The notes under the pieces: model-generated
The model's database searches: none
What the model saw: the letters and a program-made list of their open reading frames with translations, nothing else
Told to the model about the DNA's origin: nothing
Translations under genes and position numbers: made by a program
Shown: positions 36,481-46,981 of the stretch, one piece after another
Layout: every line of letters starts with the position of its first letter
Position numbering within the stretch: position 1 is the first letter of the stretch
DNA from: Antedon mediterranea
Lineage: Eukaryota > Echinodermata > Crinoidea > Comatulida > Antedonidae
Assembly (NCBI RefSeq): GCF_964355755.1
Contig: NC_092677.1
Span: 6,083,001-6,143,000 of the forward strand
Length of the DNA stretch: 60,000 bases
Direction of reading: 5' to 3'

Positions 36481-38860
36481 TTAGTATACTTTTTTAGACC
36501 TGCTAGTGTTAAAAGATCGGACAGAATTTTTCAAAAGCCGGCGAGCAGTCTTAAAGTAACAAGTAAATTGAAATTGCATTTTCTCGAGAACTACTTGTCC
36601 AAAAAACTTCATTTTTGAACAAGAGTTATAATTTGTGATTTGTAATTTTAAAACATAATTTGATTTAATTTGCACGTTTTTTGATGTGAGTAGTTTAAAA
36701 AACCTATTTCTTTTCAAATTCACTCGTTTGATTTTCGCGTTGCTGTTGTTAGTTGTTAGTCAACTGAAGCTTTTGTTAATTGAAAGGCTTGTTGTTACAT
36801 AACCATTACACCAAACTCGCATACACATGCTTGTAATGAAATTAGCCTAAATCACAAACAGCATTAAGACACACACAAATATATATACTGTATATATATT
36901 TTTTACCGGAGAAATCTAATGTAGGAGAATTTTACAGTAGGCGGAGGTATGCCCTCTCGGAGTGGCTTTCTAGTTTAACCTTTATTTCGCCAGCTGAAAA
37001 CATTTCTTGCTTTTCAAAACTATAATTATAGGCCTAGGCTATATTATTATTATGTGTAATCGGATTTTATAACACTGCCCTCTATAGTTTCTACAATTTT
37101 TGGGGTAAAATGAAGCATAAATTCTGGCAATTAAGTGATAAATATAAGATGGCGAACATTTCGCAGTGTGTTGACAGCGAGTTCAGTATTGTTTAAAATG
37201 TTTTGAAAAGTATTGTTATTTAAAAAAAATTATTTCGTAAGTGGTCGAATCGTATAAACATGTTACATAATATGTTGTGAGTGTAAAAAACGAAAGTTTA
37301 GGTGAGAAATTGAAGATATATAACGGTGTGGTGCGAAACTGCAGTAGCGCCGGACATATAATTATAAAAAATGGTTTACTGTTTTCGTTAGTACTACACA
37401 TCTTCTTACATAATCCTGTGTTATGATTTGACCCTCAAGATCTAGAGAGTTTGAATTTGCTTTAAATTTTAAATTGATACTCTTAAAATACATTAGTTTT
37501 ATCTAACAAATATTGTTCAAGGTTTGGAGTTCCTTTATACATAGTATATTCCGTTAACGTTGTTTTGCATGGAATTTCGTTTTGCATTGGGCCTTTAAAA
37601 ACCACTCGTTATGATCAACTTGTTTATTATTTCCTAAATGGCTTTTCCAGTTAGTAGATGGTTCTTCATTAAATTTGTCTATAAAATTTGTTTTATTTAA
37701 AATATCTTTAGTTAATAAATAAATAGTAATATTGTTACAAAATCTTGGCATTCCCTAATAATAACATGCCTTATAAAAAGTACATGCAATTGTATTGTCT
37801 TCCCATTCAATAGACACCCTTCTCTACATAAAACATAATACACCACACCCCTATCATAATAATGGTATAGTCCATATAAGTCGAGGTGGCCGAAAACGGC
37901 ACCTGATGTGATCTGATCCAACATTCGTTTTCGTGTAGGCCTACACGATCGTCTTTCCTTTATTTTATAATGGGCCCGATCGTCTAATATTGGCCCAATC
38001 GTCTTAGTTTAGTTAGACCCTCTAATAGAGGCGTTGAGCCCGAACGTCAACATGCGTTTCTACCCGAGCGTCTTAAAAAAAGCCAAGCTAGGCCTAGGCC
38101 TAGCCTCTATCTATAGGCGGCCTACTTGTATGTAATGCAAAAAAAGATAAAGGACACTAATTTCAGTAGGAGTTTAATAGCAGGCCACAACAAAATTCAC
38201 CAACCTTGCCGGCAGTAAATCTGTCTCCTCACATGTACCGTGTATACTGTAATCTGTACAGCTAGCATTGTTGTTAATTACATTTTTTGAAATCACCCGC
38301 TCAAACTCTTCCTTCTCTCTCTCTCTCTCAACAAACGGGTGGCTTTGGTACACGCCCACCACAATGCATGAATGAATGTGATTGGTCCGACGTCGCGTGT
38401 ATGTAGTGTGTGTGTGTGTGTGGGTGGTTTAATATTTTCACTACCCGCCGTCCAACCACATTATAGCTGCATAGTCACTATATTGACTATTAGTATGAGG
38501 CATGGAGAATTTCTCCATGATAGGCCTATATAGGCTATACCGACCTGTCCATAGGCCTATCTATACATTTTGTTTATACTAATACTATAGCAATGGTGTG
38601 AATTTTAAACTGCACAAAGCCAAATAAAACCTAGAAATATTTAATTATGACTGAACAACCCTTCCTCCCAATTAGAAAATAGCTTTATATAGTCTGGCAT
38701 AATTCTGGAAAACCAATTTTGTAGGTTGTTCATGATGATCTAGCGTTTTTCTTTTGGTGGTGGTACACAGGTAGGTCTACATACAACATATTCAAATATA
38801 TTCTGACACTTTGTTGATTTTTTAGGTAATGCTTTAATAGCATAATCTGGCATTAATAAT
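36481..38860. other. Intergenic region, possible weak LINE debris on the minus strand
   Basis: 37550-37925 (-) contains two overlapping frames with a Cys/Tyr-rich segment (REGCLLNG) that might be part of a LINE, but no diagnostic motif is present. There are (CT)n and (GT)n microsatellites near 38313-38330 and 38405-38422. No gene supported. Confidence 0.3.
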
Positions 38861-39760
38861 AATAATATTTATTTGGAACAACACTTTTTTAACAGTGGCA
38901 CACATGCGTAGATGGTGCGTCCATACCAATTACAATTCAACAATACAAAAACAATGAAAAATAAAAACTGAAACGAAAATAAAACATATTTGAGATAATG
39001 ACATAAAATCTGACTCGACGCTATTACAAAACTTATCTACAAACTAAAACTACACTAATACAACTACTAATTTTGCAACAGCAATGGAAAAGAAAACACT
39101 TTTTTTTTAAATAAAACAGTTCAAAGTTGTAATACAATTGCATTTCTTAATTTCCAAGCACGGCTTGTGTACATTTTACAATAACTGTCAAATACAGCAT
39201 AAATGTCGTGAGAGTTATTTATTTTTATGGAATAACGTGCTTCCTAGGACATATTGAACCTTAATAGATAGGTCACCAGAAATAAAATTTACCCAAGTAT
39301 CTACACAATTTATTGCAATAAGTTTACGTTGAAGTGTTTGTAATTCTTCCATTCTAATACAATGTAACTTATTACAAATAAACAGGAAATGTTTAACATC
39401 TTCTTCACCTGACCCACAAACCTACACTTCATTTAGATTATCAATGTTCCACTTATTTGTAATTTTTCCAAGTGGTAAGTGTTTGAACGAAGTTTAAATT
39501 TTAAACTTGAGCCATAAAAATCTGTTTTATCCAGTAGGTAAGGTTCTAGGCCAGGTGACTCTTTTATCAAAGAGCAATCAAGCAAAGATGATTTTCTTTG
39601 TTTTCAAAAAGTAGAATACGATTGTTTAATTGTATTTTCAAATGGCTTGACCCAGTTTATATCAATATCGGTACTTGCATATATCATTAAGAATGGCATT
39701 GAAATCGAACTTAAAATAATCACAAGTTTTTTCAAATTCATTAATAAATTGGTACCTTGA
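38860..39760 (-). pseudogene. LINE C-terminal remnant, same family as 46737-48950
   Basis: The minus strand around 39600-39480 reads KESPGLEPYLLDKTDF and SLKFKLRSNT, matching KESPSLESYLLDKTNF and SLKFKLRSNT at 46880-46975. Downstream pieces (39440-39350) continue the Cys/His tail in a broken frame. The 3' end near 38860 has AATAAATATTATTATTATT, the AATAAA plus short repeat of LINE 3' ends. Highly degenerate. Confidence 0.75.
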
Positions 39761-39912
39761 ATTAAAATTCTTATGTCTAATAATTGTATTTAATATAAGT
39801 TTTGGCCAACGATACATTTCCATTCCATACACATAACATTTCTTATATACTTTGCTTTAAAAATATCCTGAGTTACTTTAATCGCCATAAAGTGTGCTGC
39901 TGCCACCAAAGA

Positions 39913-39944
39913 TTGTATAGCGCCCGCTATACAATCTTTGCTGC
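39913..39944. repeat. 32-bp perfect palindrome
   Basis: AAAGATTGTATAGCG and CGCTATACAATCTTT flank a CC centre, 15-bp perfect arms. Confidence 0.85.
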
Positions 39945-40884
39945 AACCTCTAGCATTATTATTTTGTTTTCATCATCACTGGCCACACTGGTCACAACCT
40001 CGTTGATAATATGCAGCAGAAAACTGCGTAGAATACATCAATATGGCCGGCGGTAAACGCAATCTGGAAAACCCCCCTACTCTTAATATATCCATACGCC
40101 TCTCATGGTGGATGGTCGTTTAAAAAAAAGTGCTGTTTAGAGAGGATTGGCGCTAGAATTTGCCCGACGGAGGGACAAGGGACTTAAATCATTTATCAAT
40201 TTTTTTATTAACTTATAAAAACAGTCTGGTAAATCAATCAGTATCAAAAGAAGAATTTTACTGTTTTATTTGAAAATATCCCATAATGCACCATTATGTG
40301 ACAGAAACTAATCGCCACATTCCGTGAACTATTTTATGCTTCTTTCTTTTAGATGAAAAATCCGACCTATACTATAGGCCTAGTAACAGATTCATTATTT
40401 TTATAAAACACACTCATACAAATTGTTTCAATCAACTATCTCCGACTTTATACTGTCTTGTAAAAATCAGAAACATAATATATATATTAATCTTCTTGTT
40501 TATTTGCGTGTGTGTGTGACGCGTCCATCCATTACGGAGGCTTAAAGTGACCTTCCGACGAAATTAACACTTGCAGGCAATGAAACGACGTAGGCCCTAT
40601 AGTAACAACCAACACAAGTGTTAGATAAGTACAGTAGGTATATACTAAATCACACTAAAGGCCAATTTACACAGACGAGCGGTGAGCGGAAAACTCCACA
40701 AAAAAAATACAATCTATGTTATTATGACCAAGTTGAAAAAAATTATGTTGGAATTGTATTAAGGCTGTTCTATCATAAATATACATTTTTAACGAACACA
40801 AATTACTAAAATCACTGACAACATAATTATTGTTTTTTTGCATTACGGATGAAGTAGGTAACCAATATTGAACATACGTGTGTG

Positions 40885-41165
40885 CGTGTGGCACAGTGTG
40901 TTGGACGTTGGACTACTGATCGATAGACCCGTCCTAGAAAGCCCATCAGACTTCTTTAGAAAAGTTCATATTCATTTTGATTCGCTGTAACTGTATCATT
41001 TGTCTTTACTTCTTTTATGTGTAAACTGACTTTGGAGTTGGGTCAACCGGCTCAGCTACAGTGATTAAGTTCACTTAGGTTGACCCTGGTCTCCCCAATT
41101 TCAGTTTTTGTTTGTTTTGTATATACTTAAATAGACAAAATAAATAATGAAATGAAATAATGAGT
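40885..41165 (+). mobile_element. tRNA-derived SINE
   Basis: The head has GTGTGGCACAGTGTGTTGGACG (A-box region) and GGACTACTGATCGATAG. The B box is degenerate. The body GGGTCAACCGGCTCAGCTAC...TTGACCCTGG can fold, and the 3' tail is AATAAATAATGAAATGAAAT. Typical of tRNA-type SINEs with a short-repeat tail. Confidence 0.55.
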
Positions 41166-41181
41166 GTAAATTGGACGTTTT

Positions 41182-41310
41182 TGTTGTATATAGTAAATTA
41201 TAATGTAAAGTAAGGGCTCTAAACACAGCGTGTACAACTCAACATTTATTCTGAGGAGAGAGAACAATTATGGCACGCCAAAGGCGTCGTTACAACATGC
41301 ATATATAACA
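41182..41310 (-). repeat. 3' LTR of the Mag-type element
   Basis: On the minus strand it begins TGTTATATATGCATG and ends CTATATACAACA. Purine-rich AGGGAGGATG lies just before it (41320-41311), a likely polypurine tract. Confidence 0.9.
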
Positions 41311-41486
41311 CATCCTCCCTACCATTTTAAGAATAGTAAAGACTAGATTCTAGAGTTCTGTACTGTTGTTCTGTAATCATTCGTAATTATAATGTTTCAA
41401 TCAAAGTTTTCTGTATAATACGTATCTTTCAATGCAATAATGAATAATAAAGTTCAACTAAAATCAACTTCTTGTTTCATGTCTAT

Positions 41487-42080
41487 TTACAAGTCTAGTC
41501 TCTTTGGTGGGCGAATATTATTTCTTTTTGGATATCGACGTATGGGTGCAGTTTCTTGTGTAAGAGATGCGCTGCCAGTTGTAACAGGTGTGTCGGCGTT
41601 AACATTTCGAGTAAGGTTATCTGATTGTGGAGCGTCTGTTGGATTTAGTATTTCTGGAACATGGTCATCCTGGGTGAATATTTCTGTAGGAGTGACATTC
41701 ACCATAGTTGGGTGTAGTTGATCAGCATGACGCCTCCATAGTGTTCCAAGTCCTGTGTCAACTGTGTAAGATAGTGGACCAGTTTTTCCTTGTATTTGAG
41801 CTGGTATCCATTTCTGGTTTGTGTTACGATAATCACGGACCATTACTGATTGTCCGGGTTGAAACTCTCGGATACTGGTTCCACAATGTTTTGCAAACTT
41901 CATACGATCTTGACCTTTCAAGACAGTAGCTGTTAGATCCGGTTTCAAAAGATCCAAACGTGTTCGTAGATTGCGTCTGTAGAGTAATTTTGCAGGTGTT
42001 TCCTTGGTAAGTGTATGAGGAGTTGTTCTGTACTTAAACAGAAATGTACTCAGATGTTGCTGTAGTGAACGACAACTCAG
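41487..42080 (-). pseudogene. Integrase C-terminal remnant of Ty3/gypsy pol
   Basis: From about 42060 down, a frame reads FLFKYRTTPHTLTKETPAKL (end of the integrase core), then KFAKHCGTSIREFQPGQSVMVRDY and WIPAQIQGKTGPLSYTV (GPY/F-type C-terminal module), then a Pro/Arg tail (RRYPKRNNIRPPKR). The catalytic DDE core is missing. Confidence 0.85.
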
Positions 42081-43122
42081 TTTGGTACAATAGTCTCACC
42101 AGAATATGTTTTCAACCTAATTGTAGTTTTCTGTAATGGTAACGACTGGAATGCTTTCTTGTAGGTCAACTCTGGAATCAGTGATACTGATGATCCAGTG
42201 TCCAATTCCATAGGGATTTTCTTTCCATTTATAGATGCAACCACTATAATTGGATCCACTTTTGACTTATGATTTGCATATAGCATAGGTTCATAGTTGA
42301 CTTCCTCTCCCTGTACATACTGTACATTCTTTTTAAGGTTACCAGTGTTAGGCTTTGACACATTATTGTCTTTCTTTTTCTTCATGCATACTTTTTCTAG
42401 ATGTCCTTCCTTGGAACAGTAATTGCAAACAGTATGTATGTGCCTGCAGCGATCAGCTTTATGGCCTGTATTACCACATCTGTAACAGTGTGTAGATGCT
42501 TTACTTTGTTTATGACCTTGGTGTCTTTTAGATTGGTAATTTTTTGTAGTAAACTTATTTACATTGCTCTCACCTGTAGTATTTGGTGTCCTTGTTTTCT
42601 GAAATTCTGTAGCATCACGACTTGCTGTTTCCATAGCTACAGAGGTTTTAATTGCATCATCTAATTTAAGGTCATGAACCGCCAGTAAACGTTTCTGAAT
42701 GTTCTCTTGACGCAACCCGCAGACGAAAATGTCTCGCAGTGTCGAGGTCAAAGTGTTTCCGAAATTGCAATGAATGGCTAACCTTCGTAGTTCAGCAATG
42801 TATGAAGCAATGCTTTCCCCGCTATGCTGTTCTCTTTTGTAGAACCGAAATCGTTCCGCGATTTCCGATGGCTTTGGGCAAAGATGTGTCGTGAGCTTTG
42901 TAATTAAATCTGCGTAAGACAGTATGTCGCTGGTTTCTCCGGTGAACACAAATTCTTTAGTAGCGTGTACTTTTTCGGTCAGATGAGTGCAAGCAATGCC
43001 GGTACCTTCCGATCATCATCGACCTTGTTGGCTACAAAATATTGATCTAACCGTTCGGTATACGAATCCCAAGCTTCTAAAGATGAATCAAATTCTTCCA
43101 CCTTTCCTATTATAACTGCCAT
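42077..43122 (-). pseudogene. Ty3/gypsy gag with CCHC fingers and protease start
   Basis: Gag starts at the ATG at 43122-43120, 4 bp past the primer site. A frameshift near 42970 interrupts it, and it resumes in the frame ending at 42077. Capsid-like helices (FYKREQHSGESIASYIAELR) are followed by two zinc knuckles (CYRCGNTGHKADRC and CNYCSKEGHLEKVC, about 42497-42390) and then the aspartic protease active-site MELDTGSSVSLIP near 42210-42170. The frame is cut at the deletion junction near 42080. Confidence 0.9.
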
Positions 43123-43146
43123 GCTCATCCTCGTCGCCAAAATTTA

Positions 43147-43275
43147 TGTTGTATATAGTAAATTATAATGTAAAGTAAGGGCTCTAAACACAGCGTGTAC
43201 AACTCAACATTTATTCTGAGGAGAGAGAACAATTATGGCACGCCAAAGGCGTCGTTACAACATGCATATATAACA
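43147..43275 (-). repeat. 5' LTR of the Mag-type element
   Basis: Identical to 41182-41310. The primer-binding site starts 7 bp downstream. Confidence 0.9.
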
Positions 43276-43938
43276 GTTTTGTATGCCAAATCATCCATCT
43301 GGGAATGTATAGGCTTATCTATTTTTTTGTGGAAAACCAGGACGACGAACTTGAATCATATATTTCATTTTCTATTCAGAGACTATGGGTGCAACTCGGT
43401 ACAGTATTCGAAAAAAAAAAACGAGTTAGTCGTCAAGGTCAGGGTCAAGGTCAAATCTCAAAATGTTTGCACCAGTTGAGCTGAAACTTTGAGAAAACAG
43501 TATAGGATGAGTGTAATTCCGATATCGAGGAGGCGAAATGTCAAAGGTCACAGTAAAAATTTAAAATCACTCCAAACAAGCTGACAAAATAAATGTTTAT
43601 AATATCTAAACACTATTTTTAGGTGAAGTCTATAACCAGTGCGGGGTGTTTTGAACAGTTACATATATAGCCTCGTACTCGTGATGTTTTTAGAGTAATA
43701 ATTTTCAGGAACATTATATTACTATAATTGTTTCTCAGCAGCTCAGACCCCTCTACTCTTGCAAATAACGTTGCACTCCATCCCGCCCCCTCCCCCCCCC
43801 CCCCAAAAAAAAAACGTACAATATAATGAGAGTGCATATCACGTACGGTGGGGCTGACTCAGGTGGCCGCCATGGTGAGCAATAGGAAAACAAAATTGCT
43901 TCGGAAACACACTGCACTCCACTGCACTGCATTAATAA
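43276..43938. other. Spacer between two LTR elements
   Basis: GGTCAGGGTCAAGGTCAA short repeat at about 43435-43455 and a poly-C/poly-A run at 43790-43814. No gene. Confidence 0.4.
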
Positions 43939-45184
43939 TGTAATGATTTTGGGGTAGAAGGAACAGATAGAGGGCGGCAGATGGAGGCAGAGTAGGCGCG
44001 CAGGAAGAGTAGCAGAGAACGGACGTGAGAAAAAGGGCAGAGAGGGATTGGAGAAGGAAGGCAATGGAGGGTTACCTCGAGCTGCGTTAAAAAAGGAGGG
44101 AGAGATTGGAGCTGGAAAAGCGGAGAAGCAGGGAGAAGACGTGTTAAATAAGTAGGGACATTAGAGAAATTGGAAAACAAAGTGTAGAGAAGATTAGAGA
44201 AAAGAAAGAGAAAATTAGAGCTGAATAACAAAAGGAGAGTTAAGACACAGCAAGTAAAGTTATCCGGTAGGCCTACAGCCTACCACTTGTGCTGCTGTTG
44301 GAGACATATAGTGAGCCGGAGGTTGCGCCTACTGTACTGGTTGTATGTGGTTGTATCACTATTTGAGACATAGTGAGCCGGAGGTTGCACCTACTGTACT
44401 GGTTGTATCACTATTTGAGACATAGCTGAGCCGCAGGTTGTGTTTACTGCTTGAGATACAGTTAGCCCGTGGTACACCCTGTGGTTGTGATACTGCTTTG
44501 CTGGTGGGTACACCTAGTAGCCAGTGGTTAAGACTACTGGTGGTTACCCTGTTAGCCGGTACGTGGTTACGCCACTGTTGGTGGTTACGTTGCTGTGGAG
44601 GTTACACCGTTGTTGGTGGTTACGTTGCTGTGGAGGTTACACCATTGTTGGTGGTTACGTTGCTGTGGAGGTTACACCATTGTTGGTGGTACGTTGCTGT
44701 GGAGGTTACACCATTGTTGGTGGTTACGTTGCTGTGTGGAGGTTACACCATTGTTGGAGGTTACGTTGCTGTTGGAGGTTACACATTGTTGGTGGTTACG
44801 TTGCTGTGGAGGTTACACCATTGTTGGTGGTTACGTGCTGTGGAGGTTACACATTGTTGGTGGTTACGTTGTTGCTGGTTGGAGGTTACGCCATTGTTGG
44901 TGGTTACGTTGCTGTTGGAGGTTACGCCGTTGTTGGTGGTTACGCTACTATTGGAGATTACGTCATTACTGGTGTTTACGCTGTTGTTTCAAGTCCGGCG
45001 TAATAGCAGAACTAATCTAATTAATTATTATAATCGGTTGTTACCAATAATTTGGAATCAAAGAAGAATAAAGGAGGTCACTCCAAAAATTGTAATTGAT
45101 TTGTTTGTGTCATTCGAGTGTGTCGCAGTACCGCAGACCCCTCCCCCCAAAAGGGAACGAACCCGAGAGCGGATTTTCGTTACA
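43939..45184 (+). repeat. Left LTR, 1246 bp, with long minisatellite
   Basis: A purine-rich first half (GGAAGG, AGAGAA runs), then GAGACATAGTGAGCCGGAGGTTG repeats, then about 11 minisatellite units, then AATAAA (about 45066) and the end TTTTCGTTACA. It matches the right LTR throughout except for insertions and the number of units. Confidence 0.9.
44575..44985 (+). repeat. 36-bp minisatellite in the left LTR, about 11 units
   Basis: The unit is two related 18-bp halves: GGTTACACCATTGTTGGT and GGTTACGTTGCTGTGGA. Long frames through it are repeat artefacts, not genes. Confidence 0.9.
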
Positions 45185-45327
45185 TTGGTGGCAGCGGTGG
45201 GATTGGTCGTGTTGCGGAAGGAATGACTCGCACGGTTGCTCCTCCAGAACCTCTTTTGTTTTGTTTATTTTGTTGATTGTTTGTTTTGGATCATTATCGG
45301 GGACCGAGCATTTTAGGGAGGGGGTAA

Positions 45328-46334
45328 AGTAATGATTTTGGGGTAGAAGGAACAGATAGAGGGCGGCAGATGGAGGCAGAGTAGGCAGGAAGAGTAGCAG
45401 AGAACGGACGTGAGAAAAAGGGCAGAGAAGGATTGGAGAAGGAAGGCAATGGAGGGTTACCTCGAGGTGCGTTAAAAAGGAGGGAGAGATTGGAGCTGGA
45501 AAAGCGGAGAAGCAGGGAGAAGACGTGTTAAATAAGTAGGGATATTAGAGAAATTGGAAATAAAAGGAGAGTTAAGACACAGCAAGTAGAGTTATCCGGT
45601 AGGCCTACAGCCTACCACTTGTGCTGCTGTTGGAGACATAGTGAGCCAGAGGTTGCGCCTACTGTACTGGTTGTATCACTATTTGAGACATAGTGAGCCA
45701 GAGGTTGCGCCTACTGTACTGGTTGTATCACTATTTGAGATAGCTGAGCCGGAGGTTGCACCTACTGGTTGTGTTACTGCTTGAGATACAGTTAGCCCGT
45801 GGTACACCCTGTGGTTGTGATACTGCTTTGCTGGTGGGTACACCTAGTAGCCAGTGGTTAAGACTACTGGTGGTTACCCTGTTAGCCGGTACGTGGTTAC
45901 GCCACTGTTGGTGGTTACGTTGCTGTGGAGGTTACGCCGTTGTTGGTGGTTACGTTGCTGTGGAGGTTACACCATTGTTGGTGGTTACGTTGCTGTGGAG
46001 GTTACACCATTGTTGGTGGTTACGTTGCTGTGGAGGTTACACCATTGTTGGTGGTTACGTTGCTGTGTGGAGGTTACACCATTGTTGGTGGTTACGCTAC
46101 TATTGGAGATTACGTCATTACTGGTGGTTACGCTGTTGTTTCAAGTCCGGCGTAATAGCAGAACTAATCTAATTAATTATTATAATCGGTTACCAATAAT
46201 TTGGAATCAAAGAAGAATAAAAAGGAGGTCACTCCAAAAATTGTAATTGATTTGTTTGTTTCATTCGAGTGTGTCGCAGTACCGCAGACCCCTCCCCCAA
46301 AAGGGAATGAACCCGAGAGCGGATTTTCGTTACA
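45328..46334 (+). repeat. Right LTR, 1007 bp, with shorter minisatellite
   Basis: Same order as the left LTR with about 6 minisatellite units (45895-46130) and AATAAA at about 46215. The size difference comes mostly from lost or gained units. Confidence 0.9.
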
Positions 46335-46736
46335 ATAATTTAAAACATGTATTTAGGGGCCATATTGTATTTAGTATTATATTTATACTATAATTTTGTT
46401 AAGAGTTTATGTCAGCTGCATGCTGCTATTTACGGATTTTTTCCAACTTTCGAAAGTCCTTGATTGACACTGAAGTTATGTTGTGAATAATGTTTCCGTG
46501 TTGGACTTTCGACTGCATAGGCCTAGTAGAATCAGGATAAAATTTGCAAACATATGTTTGGATGTTACTAATTAATTTCTATTTTAGAAGTTAATAAAGG
46601 CATAAATGGCGCTCCATAGAAGTATTTTTGTTGTTGTTTTCTCTGTTGCTCAGCTACTACACACACACGCGGGTGTGACCAAAGCATGGAGTAAAGAATA
46701 AGAGGAGGCACAACACGGCCTAGCTAAGACTTAAAT
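46335..46736. other. Short AT-rich spacer
   Basis: No gene or repeat supported; an (AC)n-like run lies at about 46661-46671. Confidence 0.4.
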
Positions 46737-46981
46737 ATGTTTGAACAAGTTTTTGATACTGAAAATTATACTTTTAATTCATTCTCTGTTAAAACCATAG
46801 ATGACCATGTTGCAGATGCATACACTTTGGATTGGTTAAATAATATAAACCAAAAGTCATCCCTTGAAGATTACTCCAAACTAAAAGAAAGTCCTAGCCT
46901 TGAGAGTTATCTTCTTGATAAAACCAATTTCACAGGTGCAAGCTTAAAATTTAAATTAAGATCCAACACTTTACGTATGCT

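Larger units (their letters stand above)
41182..43275 (-). mobile_element. Mag-type Ty3/gypsy retrotransposon, internally deleted, recent
   Basis: LTRs 41182-41310 and 43147-43275 are both 129 bp and identical by eye. The element is flanked by a 5-bp duplication GTTTT (41177-41181 and 43276-43280). Read on the minus strand, the primer-binding site TGGCGACGAGGATG (43139-43126) matches the 3' end of tRNA-Ser(GCU), the primer used by Mag-lineage elements. The order is gag, CCHC fingers, the start of protease, then directly the integrase C-terminus: reverse transcriptase, RNase H and most of integrase are gone. Identical LTRs and an intact duplication mean the insertion is young, so it was probably mobilised in its deleted form by a full-length relative. 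Confidence 0.93.
43939..46334 (+). mobile_element. Non-coding LTR retrotransposon with minimal internal region
   Basis: Two long direct repeats (43939-45184, 1246 bp; 45328-46334, 1007 bp) end in TGTAA...TTACA (the second starts AGTAA). Only about 143 bp separate them. Directly after the left LTR comes TGGTGGCAGCGGTGGGATT (45186-45204), complementary to the 3' end of tRNA-Leu(AAG/UAG). Directly before the right LTR is AGGGAGGGGG (45315-45324), a polypurine tract. The flanks share a 4-bp ATAA (43935-43938 and 46335-46338). There is no gag or pol at all. This is a TRIM/LARD-like non-autonomous element, unusual in joining very long LTRs to an almost empty interior. Confidence 0.88.

Noticed and set aside
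43619-44231. Pro/Ser/Phe-rich minus-strand frames
   Set aside because: Antisense of the purine-rich part of the left LTR and of a poly-C run.
44438-45226. Long Trp/Val/Leu-rich open frames across 44438-46246
   Set aside because: They are produced by the 36-bp minisatellite, open in all three forward frames; no gene.
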